Translations under genes and position numbers: made by a program
Source: Sympetrum striolatum
Lineage: Eukaryota; Arthropoda; Insecta; Odonata; Libellulidae
DNA length: 64,000 nucleotides
Reading direction: 5' to 3'
Assembly (NCBI GenBank): GCA_947579665.1
Contig: OX388347.1
Span: forward strand, 22,498,562 to 22,562,561
Shown: in pieces, positions 45,010 through 58,403 of the stretch
Numbering within the stretch: the stretch's first letter is position 1
Layout of the letters: the number at the start of each line of letters is the position of its first letter
Notes under the pieces: model-generated
Database searches by the model: none
What the model was told of the DNA's origin: nothing
Seen by the model: the letters and a program-made list of their open reading frames with translations, nothing else

Positions 45010-47639
45010 ATGTTATTTATTTATTCATTCATTAAAGGCAGAGCCCAGTTACAAAGATTGCACTTTGTTAAAATTATTAATAATAATAATAATAATATAA
45101 TTAATTAACATTAAGTAACATATTTATGTAGTTCTTATGGCAATACATCTATTCAATATACACATTTACATGTGTATACATATACGTATTTAGATGATCC
45201 ACTATCACATTATGTATATATTTATGTTTAATATGTATATATAGATTTAAGTTTGCACATTGTAAAACTAACAAAAGGTTATGTATGTTTAACTGGTAAT
45301 ACGTAAATTTATGTATGTAGAAAAACTACCACCTTGTTTTACAGCCTACTTGTAGTTTATCACATAATAATAACAATAATAATAGCAAATGTTATAATTT
45401 CTATACATGTAGTCTTAGATATATTAATAACATTTTTATGTGAAATATATGTAAATAATTAACAATAATAGATATATAGATATATTATACAGACAAAATA
45501 AATTCAAGATATATAAATAAGAACATAGAAAAATTTAACTAAGAACAAAGGCATACATAATATAGAACTTAATAGTTGGGAATATTAGGATTTAGTATGC
45601 TAAAATAACATGTACATATTAAATTAATTGCCCATCATACCTATGACTATCTATAGCCGGAATATGCATTTATAATACTTTTTATGTAGATGCCACTCGT
45701 TTTCAATAGGAAATTGAATTACACTTTGAATCTGTGTTTGGTTTAACAGGAAATGTAAGTTAAATAAATTTTGCATTTAAGAAGGATATGTGCTCTATAT
45801 TCAGGCAATTAAAAAAACACAATTTTGTTCTTCTGACTTTTACAGAAACATGTGTCTATTTAGTCCCATTCTTAGTAGAAACAATAAAACGACTTCAATG
45901 TATACATATTGTTTATTCTAGAGAAGGAATTCTTCAGAATTTTTGCTCCTGAGGAACGAGATAATTTAATCTCAGGAAAATGCACTCCTTAATCCTCAAG
46001 TCTTCGCATTCAAGGAAAATCTCAGATGCACTAGAAATGACTCTTTCCCGACATATTTATTAATCGAGTTTGAGGAAGTTAACAGTTAAAAATGCTAATA
46101 TTTCAAAACAGTTCTACGAAACTTGTTGAGTAGGTACTTATTGAGCTAATGTGTACTGAATATAAATAATTCTTATTTATTCATAGTGATTTTTAATTAT
46201 TATATTATACGTAAGTTATATGTAGGCAACCGTCTGGTGTTATCATATATATAATTGGATATTGTCTCGCGACTATTACCAAATGTATTCAAATTGTGGC
46301 TCGAAGACCAACCTGGTCTGTGGAAGGTTTTACGCGAACGAAAGGAATGATACACCCCGAACTCCTGTAATCTATGGTGTTTGTGTATGTAATTTTTGAA
46401 TCCAGTACATTTGATATATTCTTACCCTTAACCCATTCAGACTATGCTTGCAATATAATGGATACCATTTTCAATGCTTGTTTTATATCATTCATAATTA
46501 TTATGTTTATTTTGATGGTTTCACTTCTTTTATTTTCGTGTTATGCCAATCCTGTAACAAAGGAGTCTTATAATAAGATTTTATAGCTTATCGAATAGAG
46601 GAAACATCAATTAAATTCCAAAATAATGTTTGCCTTCATAAAAAAATTCTGAAAAAAAGTCTGAAAGGGTACAGTTTTAAAAAAGTTTATTTCTTTTTTA
46701 ACATAATGTATGAAACTTGAAAAGGATAAAACTTATATGGATGGTATCCAACTCACCTTGAACTTTATTCCATCTTATGTGATCTGTCTCTGAAAAAAGG
46801 ACTAGAACACCAGCTTTACATTCACCTTTTTTTATTTAAACATGACTAGTAAAGCTAATTAATCGTAATTGCTGTTTGCTCTTCCCTATTAGGGCGGTCA
46901 TAACCATGTCATTGATTGTAAAACTATCTGCAGGGGAGAGATTGAGATTGTGCGATAATCATACAATATGAACAACGCAAATTTAGTGTTGCATTCAAAC
47001 AGTGAAAGAGTACTCCATTATCGCATATGTGATCTAAGCTTTGTTGCGTTTGATAGACTCCATAATGACTACGGGAATATTATACGGCACCCTGCAGACC
47101 TGCGTTGCGTTCGGGAGTTAGATCAGGTACAGAAAATATGCGTGCGTTCTCGCGTAAATAACTTTGATAAATCGATAATCCCCATTTAAGTGCCCCATTA
47201 AATAGGATATGAATTATGATAAAAGAATATAAAAATATAAGAAATATAAATATGGTGGAAATAAATAAGCAAAAGTTTCGCAATATATATGTTTAACCTT
47301 TAAGTCAAGAAAAAAGTTTTTGGTTACACTGGAGATGTCAAAAATCCACGAAAAAATCAAATTATTAAATTTGCTATTTTTTATAATATATACTTCTTTT
47401 TATGATAGTCATGCATCTATTTTCAGCATTTTTGTCTCATTATATACTTTTGATAATGATTAATTGGCATGTTTCTCTTTTGGGTGAGCAACTACTCACT
47501 TCAAATATTAAAATAGGAAAACTTCATCACATACTTTATATTCTTAAAAACTGAAAAACCTCGGTGATTATTAAAGATCATCTTTAAATTCTCTGGAGCC
47601 TCTTTTCTTTTGACTGTACCGGATATTTTATTTATAATT
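45010..47639. other. Strongly AT-rich stretch with simple repeats
   Basis: Starts with TTATTTATTTATTCATTCATT, then a (TAA)n microsatellite at about 45075-45098 and long A/T-only words such as ATGTATATATTTATG. A TAA-rich piece recurs at 45368-45390. No gene is seen. The plus frame at 46374-46586 looks hydrophobic only because of composition. Confidence 0.55.
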
Positions 47640-47835
47640 TAATTTTTATTGAGATTTTGTTATGGCCCCTTAAGCATATGCAACCAGCTCCCCATTTTCT
47701 ATGCCGACAAATTTAAGGACTCGGGACTACTGCTGATGTGGACTACCACTGCGCACCTTTCTAAAATTCCGGAGGTCTACAATATTTTGACATGTTTACA
47801 GACATCTTCTCATCTCCAGTACAATGTCTAATGAT
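47640..47835 (+). repeat. Repeat shared with 43.05 kb
   Basis: The part from about 47729 aligns with 43045-43147: TGATGTGGACTACCACTGCG, AAAATTCCGGAGGTCTACAA, ACATGTTTACAGACATCTTC, ATCTCCAGTACAATGTCT. The upstream 90 bases have no visible counterpart. The pair is diverged by eye. A 60-codon frame covers it but is not conserved in the other copy's frame, so I treat it as a non-coding repeat of unknown class. Confidence 0.45.
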
Positions 47836-49419
47836 TACTATTATAGTTGAACCGGTCCGGTCGCATTAAACAAAATATTTTGCGAAACCTTTTCATTATT
47901 TCCATCATAATTCAGTATCACCAATTAACGGCTTCTTCGATTAATTTCAAATATAAAAATACCAAGAGTCGGTCTGAATACATCCAACTGAAAAACTGTC
48001 ATGTCTATTAAAGGTGATTTTAATCCAACCAAAATCATTTCACTGTTATTTACATTACGAGAAAAAAGTTTTGCATGCTATCGTAAAACGTATGCGCGGA
48101 CATTAGCATTGAGGTCCCTCGTGAATAGAGTGATTACGTGGTCGCAATATACGTGCAGGATCGCTCTTACAAGGAAGTCCTACGCGAGTCTTTATTCATA
48201 AACTGCAGTCCACCAAGCGCATACAGCGGATGTACTCGTATTTAGATTTCGTGAGCAAATCACCAGAAAGTTGCGTTCATTCATTAGGAAAATGCATACA
48301 ACGCCTACGAGATTGCCGTTTGGTTCACGTATCGAGAACTAATATCGTCCCACGAGCCATCCACTTCCTTCTACTAGCAAAGTTTAGCAATAAGATTGTA
48401 CTCAGTGGACATGGCACTCTTCTCTTTTGAATGTTACTGTTATATTTCCTAATAATAACATACTTCGCCATTTTGATCAATCTAGACTATGTGAATTCAC
48501 TTGGTGTCCAACGTGTCATACGAGTAACTATTCTGATGTAGCTTGGAATTAAGAGGATCATTTTTCTCTCAATTGATTGTTGAGTCATCAAATTAGTAAA
48601 ACAGTTAATTACTATATGATGGATCATGGAATTCAGATATTAATTTTTAATAAGTAATACTGAGATATGATAAGTTAAAGTAGACGTAATTGTTATTACA
48701 ACTTTTAGATATAGAAATTGAACGTATTAAATAACCAAAAATTATATTCTTTTTATTGAAAAAAGCGATCAAAAAATGACTAAAGTTTAAATTATTATTT
48801 ATTCCTGTTTTGACTGAATGTAGCTATATTAAAAATTTTAAATTTTACAACAATGTTTACAGTAATCAATAAAATACCAAATGAGTGGATGGTTCCGAAA
48901 AAAGAAGAGATTCCTTTGATCCATGCGCAACTGTAAAACAAATAAAATTAATCAATTTTTAGTCGCATTATAGAATCACAAATGGAGGACTTTCTCTAAC
49001 GTTTCATCCCAAAAATTGGCAATACATTCTGAACAAACCTCTTTCTAATAGTATTTTTCAGTAATATAAGTATATTTTACACTAAGGAAAATAGTTCTCA
49101 ATGATATTTTTGACCGAACATAGTCTGGTAAATTATTAATATAAATATACTACCAAAAATTATCTTTACGAGAGATAAAGGCTGACTTTAAATTTAATAA
49201 TGAAAAGGGTAAAACTATGTTTTCCTGATTTTTCATATATATGATATTAAATGAATATAAGAAATAATCTTGTGAATGAGGCGACCATTTAAATTGATAT
49301 TTTTTATGACGCCGTTTATTATGTTTACTTAGATGATATCGTATTTGAGCAAATTCTTATGCACTTAAGTTGTGCAATGATCTGCAATGAAAATGTGTAC
49401 AGATATTTATTTGAAAGAA
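47836..49419. other. AT-rich stretch, nothing recognised
   Basis: No gene or repeat recognised. A somewhat GC-richer patch at 48080-48420 has two short uninformative plus frames. Confidence 0.5.
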
Positions 49420-50400
49420 GGAGGTTATAAACAATACGTAAGACAAGTGTAGCGACAGAAGCGCTATTCACTGTATCGCGTGCTCTTTTCCTCTCGCAGT
49501 AAATATTCCCGAATATTACGGGAAAACAAGATTCTGGATGTAAATCCGGTGACATTCTTTTACCCCTGTAATCTGTGCCCTTTTTTGCAAGGACTAACCC
49601 TTGCTCATATCACTTCTCCGTATTTACTCTCTCAATCATTCCGCGTTTCTTCCACCGAATATCCAAACCCTTAACCCCTTATATTCTCTCTTTCATCGCC
49701 TTATTTTATTTTTCATCCTGTCAGGAAAGGATGTAAGGACCGTTTTGTGGATCTTCTCGCCCTCTTTAAAACGGTAATATCGCGTTATTTTTCCCTTCGC
49801 GAGGAAAAAATATAAAACACGAGGACGGAAGGGATTTTGTGGGTTTAAAAAGAAGAAGTAGGGGTTTCGAGGAAGGAAGATGAGAAACAGAGAGGATGTT
49901 TTTTTCCGCGAATAAAAAATGAGATCAAAAAGAAAGAATGGCTTTAAAGTGTAGGGAAGGGAGCCTCGGGGAAAAATGAGGAGGGAGTTTATTTTTGTTT
50001 GGAGCAGCGGGAAGGAAATCGACAGGCAAATTAACTGAGGGAGTGATTTAATTTACTCGGGAGGGGTTCGAAGAAACGGAGGCCAAATATCTCAAAAGGA
50101 GAAAAATTTATTTCGCGAAATCCGTGACTTATTATTTCCTCCCCTTTCCTGCATTTATCCCCGGGCGTCTCGACGTTTATTAAAAAAATCAGTTTATCCT
50201 GAAGGAGCGAAAAAAGCGGGGAAAAATTGCGTTTTTAGCTCTGGCGGAAAGAAAACCGTGTTCGCGGTTGCCTGCGTTTGCTTTGGCCTAGGAGATGTAT
50301 AGGCAGAGCACACGGAAGCTCCAGGTGTTTATTTATGCATGCGACACGCATTAAATTCTGCAGATTTGCGTGAAGGAAAAACTAATTCTCTCTCTTAAAT
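49420..50400. other. Largest GC-richer island, purine-rich core
   Basis: About 1 kb with raised GC and CpG. The part from 49800 to 50120 is purine-rich on the plus strand (GAAGGAAGATGAGAAACAG, GAGGAGGGAGTTTA). No open frame longer than about 60 codons crosses the purine-rich core. The asymmetry could reflect regulatory or intronic DNA; nothing specific is identified. Confidence 0.35.
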
Positions 50401-52859
50401 AATTTGTCTCTGTCACATCTTCGTGAGCACTTGCGTTTTACTTGCATATGAATCTATATATTTTTATTTATATTACTATTAATAAATCATCACCAATGAT
50501 AGGTTTACAACCACGCGGTACTTGTTAGCAAATTTTCGAAAATATTACTATTTACAATGATGGCAAAAATCTAAAATTTAGCAACTAAAACTCAAACGTA
50601 TTTGAAAATTCTAGTTTCCATAATGAAAAATATTCCTCTCGCTACTCTATCTCTTATGTACAAATTATACTATATATTTAACGCAACGGAGTAGCTAAAT
50701 CAAAATTTTTGCAATAAAATCGCACACGATTACTAGCATAAATTATCCAAATAAATATAGAATCGCTACAAAATGGTGAATGGTGAAACTACTTCTCAAA
50801 ACATATCTGGTATTACTTTATTCAAAAATCACTTTGCAAAATATTAAAATGTTGTTATTTCTTTCTCCATTTTGTCATGGAATACTACAAAGTGAATCGC
50901 CGTTCCGTCGAGTTTATAGAATCACTAATTTAAAGAAATCAGAATCGAAGAATCATTTCATATTCTTCCTATTAGTACAAATTGATTGATATATACATAA
51001 AATAAAGAAAGGATACGTTGTATTTTCCATACTATTTGAAAGAGGCCACTGGTTTCGTTTTCATGGAAGGGCCCTCAGGTGTCGTTCCTTTAGCATGGCT
51101 TTCTACAAAGTTACGCATTGCCACATCGAATTATACGTAAAAGATACAACTTTTTGTGAAATGTTAACCCGTATAATCCCTTACTACTCTCTTTCTCATC
51201 GTAAAAATTTCTTCTTAATTACTGTAACACGTGATAAAGCTAGGATAATACAAAATTGACAACAGTTCTATAAAATTTATCACCGTGTACGGCATTACTC
51301 CTAATTATCGTCTTTCGTTTTTTTTTTTAAATGTCCATTCGTTTTCAGTCATATATAATTATTGTGCATATAGTTTAAAGCCTGAGAAACAAGCCAGATA
51401 TCACAGGGCTTCATCAATATGAGCTACGTCCGTATACTGGAAGAATTTATCAGCGGAACGAACACGAGATGCTACTTGCACCCTGCTTCGCGGACAAAGC
51501 GCAAGCCTCAGTAAGGGTCTCTTCTGCACTAGATGCCTCTAGAGTATCAAGGGGTAAATAAAGAGCACTCCTATCACTAGTAAGCACGAATATTTTAATT
51601 TTTTATGCTCGTCTATCGATCCAACTTTTACCTCGTTTCCATTTTAAGCTAGCCGACATGTTCTTCTGTTTCTTGAGCTTTAATCGTTTCTTTCAAATCA
51701 TAAGGACAGATACCATTTAGTATGAGTGTAGCTATGTGTAAAATGATCTTTGTAATTTCTGCGTTACATTTAAATTAAGTATTAAATGAATTAATAGACT
51801 AAATTTAAAGGAGTGAAAAATTGCGGCTCTGTCTATAAACATGTAGTACAATTAAAAATGTAATAGCCGACTATATCTATGTTTGGTGGAGGTGTTTGTA
51901 TATTGTTTATCTGAATTTTTTGACATATTGTACTTATTGGGCCTATTGCTACTACATATTAAGATGTGAACTGTCCACGGGAGGTTTTTGGAAGGGTTTC
52001 CCTCCCGTCCTTGGGCGAATACCGGAATACAGATTGTATTGTTATATCCCCTTCAACCGTTGCCACCTGGTATCAATACCAACTTGCAGAGTTTAAAATA
52101 ATAAATAAATACATTTTTATTATTATTGTAGGTAAACCTTGCAAGTAGAACTAAATGTCCAGATGGAGAGTTCAAAATACATGCACACATACTTTATGAA
52201 AACAAATCATATTAGTAACGATGAATTATTCAGTTGCAGTAATAATATCGTCAACTTCAAAATATAAATATTGTCTAATAGGTCCACTGTAAAACACGTC
52301 ACAAATCATGTCTAATTTTATCAAGCCGACTAAATCAACCACAAAGTTATTATTTTATACAATTACAAGATTTTAAGCGGAGCATAGGAAAACAATCAGA
52401 ATTAAAAGATACCTAACATTGAATCACGGAAGCAATAATATGTAAACAATATTTAGAGTTTTAGTTTTTTGACACTATAGTTTTACACACAGACACAGAA
52501 AGTTTTTAAGACACAGATTTTATACCACTTTTACTCTTCCATCACTTAGACTTTAAAAACACACGCTCTTGTTTTTCAGAACATGATCGCCAAATTAAAA
52601 ACATTACAACAACATTCGTTTATTCCAATGCTTGTGAAGACCTACCCAAGTTTCTCTACCATTCCTGAGAGTGGGTAGTACGTTCAATCATGTCTTAATT
52701 TTCTCATAAGGTTAAAATAAATGTGAATTGCAATGTTAGCAAAAGCAAATCCTGATATAACATTTCTGTAATTCCATATGCTATAACGTAAAATTTCTCC
52801 ATTAGATGATCAATCCAAAAGCATAGTCTTGAATCAAACAAAGCCCTGTGAGTATGGAT
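50401..52859. other. AT-rich stretch with one short repeat block
   Basis: No gene recognised. At 51507-51545 AAGCCTCAGTA is followed by ATGCCTCTAGAG, the same pair in the same order and near-equal spacing as at 10086-10125, so part of this GC-richer patch (51420-51560) belongs to the same repeat as the 9.6-10.6-kb candidate element. Confidence 0.45.
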
Positions 52860-53430
52860 TAATTACATTTGATTCCCTTCTTTCTCTTCACGACATATTC
52901 TCGCGGAAAAACGCGTCTCAATGAGATTATAGCGAGGTTTTAGTGGTCACATTTATTCCCGAAACGGAAATGGCTTCCAATGAGGAAACGGCCTTTTATA
53001 TCAAAGATTTACGTGGAGAGCTGAGGGAACTCAAAACCGTGATGCAAATTAAATTCCGACGCTTTCAGTTTATTTGACGCGAAAATCGTCTCTTTCTTTC
53101 CGAGGTCCTTGCCCCGCTCCGCGATGGTGCTGCCCTCGCGGAATAGACCGAAGACAAAGACTTCCACGTGAGTTAATGAAATTTCATCACAATGTCGCTC
53201 TTACGCAAATGGTACCCGCTGGAAATTGAGATTTTTCAGGAGCGAGCGTTAATTAGACCGAGTTATTTCCGCCGCAATTATTTTATCGACTGTCAACTGT
53301 CTCCTGCTCTTCCGACTTAATTCCTCGCGCGCATACACGCCAAATGACCACACACACACACACACCCCTCTCTTACCTACCCCTTCCCTCCCCTACCCTT
53401 TCCCTCTTTCCTTTCGCCGCAATTTTTCGG
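52860..53430. other. GC-richer island with a CA microsatellite
   Basis: CpG-rich block (CTTGCCCCGCTCCGCGATGG near 53108). A (CA)9 run is at 53349-53366, followed by a C/T-rich tract to about 53415. No open frame of useful size. Confidence 0.4.
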
Positions 53431-56259
53431 ATACTGAATAGTTCAACCTCCTCATAAAGAGGAATTTGGAAGCAACCAAAAAATGTTTATTCGTTCATAA
53501 TCAACCCATGGCTACAATTAAAATCCTGATTTTTACGTTCTCCAACCAATGAAAAACAAACGAATTCCTAAATGCATGTACGGCAACTACAATAATGCAT
53601 CACTGTGTTCACATACTTCTTTAACCAAACTTCCATTGACGATATTAAAATAATGTCAAGCATTTACTCGAACGAGTTCGGATGACAGTAATTAATATGC
53701 ATTCAAGAGTGCATTTTTATCTGGTGGCTTCATTTATTGGTTTACTTACGTGTTTTGGTGTTTAATTATGAGTTTGAAAATGGCCCCACAAGTTTTAACC
53801 TCATCCAACCAGATTTTAATCTCCCAATCTGTGGCTAGAAATTTGAGTCTTCCGCTGTAGTTCCCAACAATTCATTTGTGATACTAATCAGTATAAATAA
53901 TAATACATAATTTACAGTTTGTGTTCTTCCCTGGCAAAATGTTATAGCTCCTTAGCCCTGGCACATAAAATATATCCTGTCGAAACATTACAGTAAACTA
54001 TTTACAAAAAAGCCATTTTATCCTGGAATATCGAAAAGACACCTCGCAGTACTGGCGGAATGAATGCCAAATGAAATTAAGAGTGTTAAGCATTTTCAAT
54101 GTATGACACTATAATATAAAACCAAAATAACGATAGTAATCTCACACCATTTACGGTAAGTACATAAACTATTAACACACTTGAAAAATGAATAGCTTTT
54201 AAGGCACCATTTTCGCTAGGTAAACGCTAATTAAAAATTCTCGATGATAATTGTTCACCTTTCTGTTTTTATTGTTGTAATATGAGGATTGCCGAAACAC
54301 AAAATTTTCCTTAAAATACCAAAATATATTTCTTTTATATTTGATTTTTCGAAAACATATCACAAATCGAAACATAATTCTATCAGTAATCCAATCATTT
54401 CTGTTTTCCATCGATATTCAAATATCTTCCATTATTCGAATCGCAGTTTCAAAATCTCAGGTATATGCATTCTTCTAATGATTTAGTAAAATGTTTATAT
54501 GCATGCATAAGTTGATGTATAAAATGTTTAGATGTGCGTATAATGTTATATCTAAAATGTTTATATCATGAAGCTTTATTTTATGTACTTCTTCACCTGA
54601 TTTTTAGGGTGTAATTAAATCATTACAAAAACACACAGAATTTATAGAAAAAAACAGTAAAACAAAAAAATACAATAAAATCTAAAACGAAAGGTAGCGA
54701 AACAGTTCTACGTATTCTTTTTGTTGCTTAAAAAACTACTTTTCTCATCTTGATTTTTTCTCAGCTCTAATTTTGGCACAGAATTTGGTATGAAGCTCAT
54801 AATTTGCAGGATGTTAAATTTAATGATGTGGAAATATTTAAAGTAGCGTAGTTGCATACCGGCGATCCTATCAGATTTTTCTGAACTTGCGAGTGTATGG
54901 CACTGCAATAGAAACGGGAGTGAGGAAGAAACTCCTAGCAAAGAGCTAGTAAGAGAGGATATCGGTAGGAATAACTTCGTGGGTAATGAAAGAAGGAAAC
55001 TGCGAAGTTTCCAAAACGATTTCTGTTTCTGTACATGAGACTCAACCTTAATTGACTCCCAAGAATATTTCGTTATACTTTTCCCGAATTTCGAGCTTTT
55101 AATGCTCTTATATTCAGTTTCAACGTCTTCAGTAAATGAATATCTTTGGTGGGCTGAAGATATTTAGCACCCGCGAGCTCCAAGTGTTTATTCTGCAGTA
55201 TGCACACCAAACCAAAAGTAGTTTCAACTTTACAATCAAGTAATTTATCTTCGAAGCAATAGTTGAAACTCTCCAAACTAGAAACTAAGTTTCCACGATC
55301 TCAATCCGCTGGGGTGCGTTAACCCGGTTGAAAAAAGAAATATTATTTCACGAGAACTATTTCTTCATGTTATAAACTGCGATTACACTTTAAAAGCTTC
55401 TCTCGGTATTAATGCCTGTGAGCTAAGAAACGGATGGCTTACCATCTCCCTATGTAAATTTTCTAAGAGGTCAATTAACTTTATACAGTTACGAAATAAT
55501 ATTTATATATGTTTTTATCGATAATCATATGCCGTATGCTTAGCCAGACAATTTTTCTGGCGAAGAAATCTAAAATAAATATCCAAATATCCTATTTACC
55601 TAACTGATAAGGGAGTTGCCATTTATTTTTATAGTTCTATGTGGGAAGTATCAGCATGAAATTAGGTATTTGAGATGTTGAAATGTTTTATAATTATAGA
55701 AAAATATTAAGGCTTACTACTAAGAGATATGATACTATAATAATTGATCTAAAATTAATTATTTATAGTATCAGAGTCTGTACGGATGATGAATGATATT
55801 TAATATTCTTCACCTGAATTTTTAAGTAACTAAATTATCTCAGTCTTTAGTTTTTCTCTTATAATCGGCAATTAAAATATACACTTAATACTCCTCAACA
55901 GTATTCAAAATGGGTTATGTCCATTTTGAATGTATTATTTAATAAACATATTTCTAGATTAAAAAAGATATTGAATAACTAATTATCATAATTGCAATTA
56001 TTAGTACTAATATTACTAATTAATTATTACTACTTAAATTAATTAATGATTCATTTTTCGGTGTAACTTTCTCGAACGTTATTTCTAAAAGTTTATTATT
56101 CCTTTGGGATTTTTCCCGTTCACCGTTGTAAGCACTTTATTTAATTATTATCTCATCACATTGAGTTTAAATTCATATTACTAAGGGAAAATTTATAAAA
56201 TCATTTCAATGGTATCTATCCGTTGGTTTTCCTCCTTTGATTTATTATGTGCTTTCCGA
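53431..56259. other. AT-rich stretch, nothing recognised
   Basis: No gene recognised. Imperfect TAAAATGTTTATA repeats lie at 54486-54570 (three units). The minus frames at 54708-54941 and 55073-55276 have no domain. Confidence 0.5.
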
Positions 56260-56900
56260 TGCAAATGGAAACAAATACAAAGAACAGTCTCCGGAAAAAC
56301 AAAAGGATTCAAACCGAATCAATACAGTAGGAATTCCCGCAGGTTCATTAAATGCACCGCCGAAGGAAAACAATTAAGCTGATGAAGAGATCGGGCAGCG
56401 AAGACAATATTTCCAAACTACACGAGAATCTAATGCCTTATTGAGTTACGGAAAACGAGTTTATTCGCGAATGGCGAGGCTGAAAAGGTACGCCCTGGTC
56501 TGCCTGGTTTCCTGCAGAAAACTTGCTGAAGAAATAAAGCAAATGATTTTTGCCCTCTTCGCCCTACGTTAAATCACTTAAGGGTTTTCCCTTGTCCCCA
56601 TTGTCGGCAGCTGATTGAAATCTGTTGACTCAAATCCTTGAACCATTGCGTTCGCAGAGCAAATGAACCTTTTAGAATTCGAGGCAAAAGGGTACAGGCG
56701 GATATGAGGTTTATTCAAGAGTCAAATGGAGCAGGAAAAGGGTCTCCTACTTCCTCTTTTCTCGATCTGCACTTGGGTGCCAACGAATGCATCCACGTCC
56801 CAGCTATCTCACACAGATTCGGCTCTTCTGAAGGGAATTCTTTCCACTGATATGATTTCTTGCTGGTCATCGACGAATTATTGCAAGCTATTCAGTCAAA
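56260..56900. other. GC-richer island
   Basis: Raised GC and CpG with two overlapping plus frames of about 70 codons in different registers; no recognisable protein. Confidence 0.3.
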
Positions 56901-57364
56901 GTACATTTTATTTTAAAATCGACTAAATTTCAGTATACTCGTGCTTTATACTTACGAACATTCAAATAGCGAAGAATATTTGGGGATAAATGTATGATTC
57001 CCCCATATAATTTTATAGGCTTCCATGACCTAGTTTTAGAGGATACTTTAGTATACTAAAATGCGCAGTTTAATAAATGAAAGTGTTCTATCCACTCCTA
57101 GAATTAAAACCATTTCATTATAATAAAATGAGTTTTATGTCTCTATGAAGTATTACATCTGATGCAGAATGAAAGTATATTTTCTCAGTGAGTCACAAAT
57201 ATTTTCCTTCTACAGAAATTCTTCCTTCAGTCATTAATAAAATAATAACTACAATATTTAAATAAATATATACATGGCACTCATTGATGTGGCTACAACA
57301 CAAGGAATTAACCAAGATTAAAAGGGGGTTAAAATACGATGGAATATTAAGGAAAAGTTGATAA
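56901..57364. other. AT-rich stretch, nothing recognised
   Basis: No gene or repeat recognised. Confidence 0.5.
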
Positions 57365-57478
57365 AAAAGTCTTCGTAACTTCCACAATAAATTTTAATTT
57401 ATTCGAGCTGAGGATGGCTGTCAATGCCGAAACCGGTCGAATAAATTAAAATTTATTGTGGAAATTACGAAGTCTTTT
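57365..57478 (+). mobile_element. Penelope-type terminal repeat: 42-bp palindromic arms with hammerhead core
   Basis: The arms 57365-57406 and 57437-57478 are inverted copies with two mismatches (AAAAGTCTTCGTAACTTCC, ACAATAAATTTTAATTTATT). The 30-base centre holds the hammerhead-like core, annotated separately. Like the 39.5-kb element, the right arm contains TNNTGTGGAAA followed by a TTACGAAGTCTT edge, close to TGTGGTAAAGGTATAAGTTT there. This supports one family of palindromic terminal repeats. The near-perfect arms suggest either recent origin or exchange between the arms. Confidence 0.65.
57396..57447 (+). ncRNA. Hammerhead-ribozyme-like motif, second good copy
   Basis: CTGAGGA at 57408-57414 is followed by one extra T (57415). 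Stem II is GGC (57416-57418) with GCC (57426-57428), loop TGTCAAT. GAAA is at 57429-57432. ACC (57432-57434) and GGT (57435-57437) form a stem III with no loop, which is only possible between two molecules. The cleavage triplet is GTC (57436-57438). Stem I is formed by GAATAAATT (57439-57447) with AATTTATTC (57396-57404), leaving GAG unpaired before the core. ACCGGT is a perfect palindrome, as required by the dimer model known for Penelope-linked variant hammerheads. Activity is untested. Confidence 0.6.
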
Positions 57479-58344
57479 CTTTCAACTTAAGATGTCGTTC
57501 CTCGAAGTACGGCTAGAACATATTGATATTATTAAGGAATTTATCAGTACTAATTACTAATTTTGTATTTCTTTCAATGAATAGACAAATCCATAGCTTA
57601 TAGGAATATAAAGTTCATACAAAGTTTTAATTTCTAAGGTTTATCAACTTTGTATAATCTACAGAACCAAAGTTTTCAATATTTTATCTCTAGAATTCAT
57701 TTATTTAATAAAGAAGGCAAGTTTTATTCCTGTTTCATCATAAATTTACATTCAAATGATATACAATTTAATATTTTTCAAATGGAATTGTAATTTTGCG
57801 CAGACTGGACTGATATCGAATAAATTCTTCTGGCCTTTTATCTCAGATGATTTTAAAATTATCGACTTTGGCTGAGTTAACAAATATACTCAAATATTAA
57901 GATGTTGGGAAAATTTTTGCTGAACTTATACGCTGACAACCTAATTCATTTGCTTAATTTATTTAATATTACGATATAGTATTTCATTCACTATCTCATA
58001 AATATTATCTAAGCCAAAGAACATTTTTGGAAAGGATCAAGTGATTCAAATTTCCCCGTCTGATTTAATGCCTTTTCCGTAATCAATCATTTACCTACGA
58101 GTTTTTTCTTTCCCTCTTCACGACTTGCACAACAAGAGTGAGTCCTAGATTCGACATTATACGGTACATAGTATAACGAAATAAATAAGTGTTATTATAT
58201 TCATAGTAGAAGTTTTTATTTGTTCATTTTATTTCAGCTACATCAAATAAAATATCGTAGTATATACGTAAGTATATCTAGTTTTATACAATTCTCGAGA
58301 TAGCCTAAAGATTATACGATTAAATCATGGACAGCTATCTATAA
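57479..58344. other. AT-rich stretch, nothing recognised
   Basis: No gene or repeat recognised. Confidence 0.5.
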
Positions 58345-58403
58345 TCCCCCCTGCCACACGCCGAAAGGCGGCTTGCAGGGTATTAATGTAGATGTAGATG
58401 TAT
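58345..58403 (+). mobile_element. L2-type LINE 3' terminus with TGTAGA tail
   Basis: Only the terminal structure is present: CCCTGC (58349-58354), the GCC-GAAA-GGC inner hairpin, GCAGGG (58375-58380), and the tail TGTAGATGTAGATGTA. It is the best preserved of the four hairpins in the window and shows the six-base tail unit TGTAGA. The sequence just upstream is unrelated to the coding parts at 13.6 and 31.4 kb, so the insertion is almost completely 5'-truncated. Confidence 0.8.
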
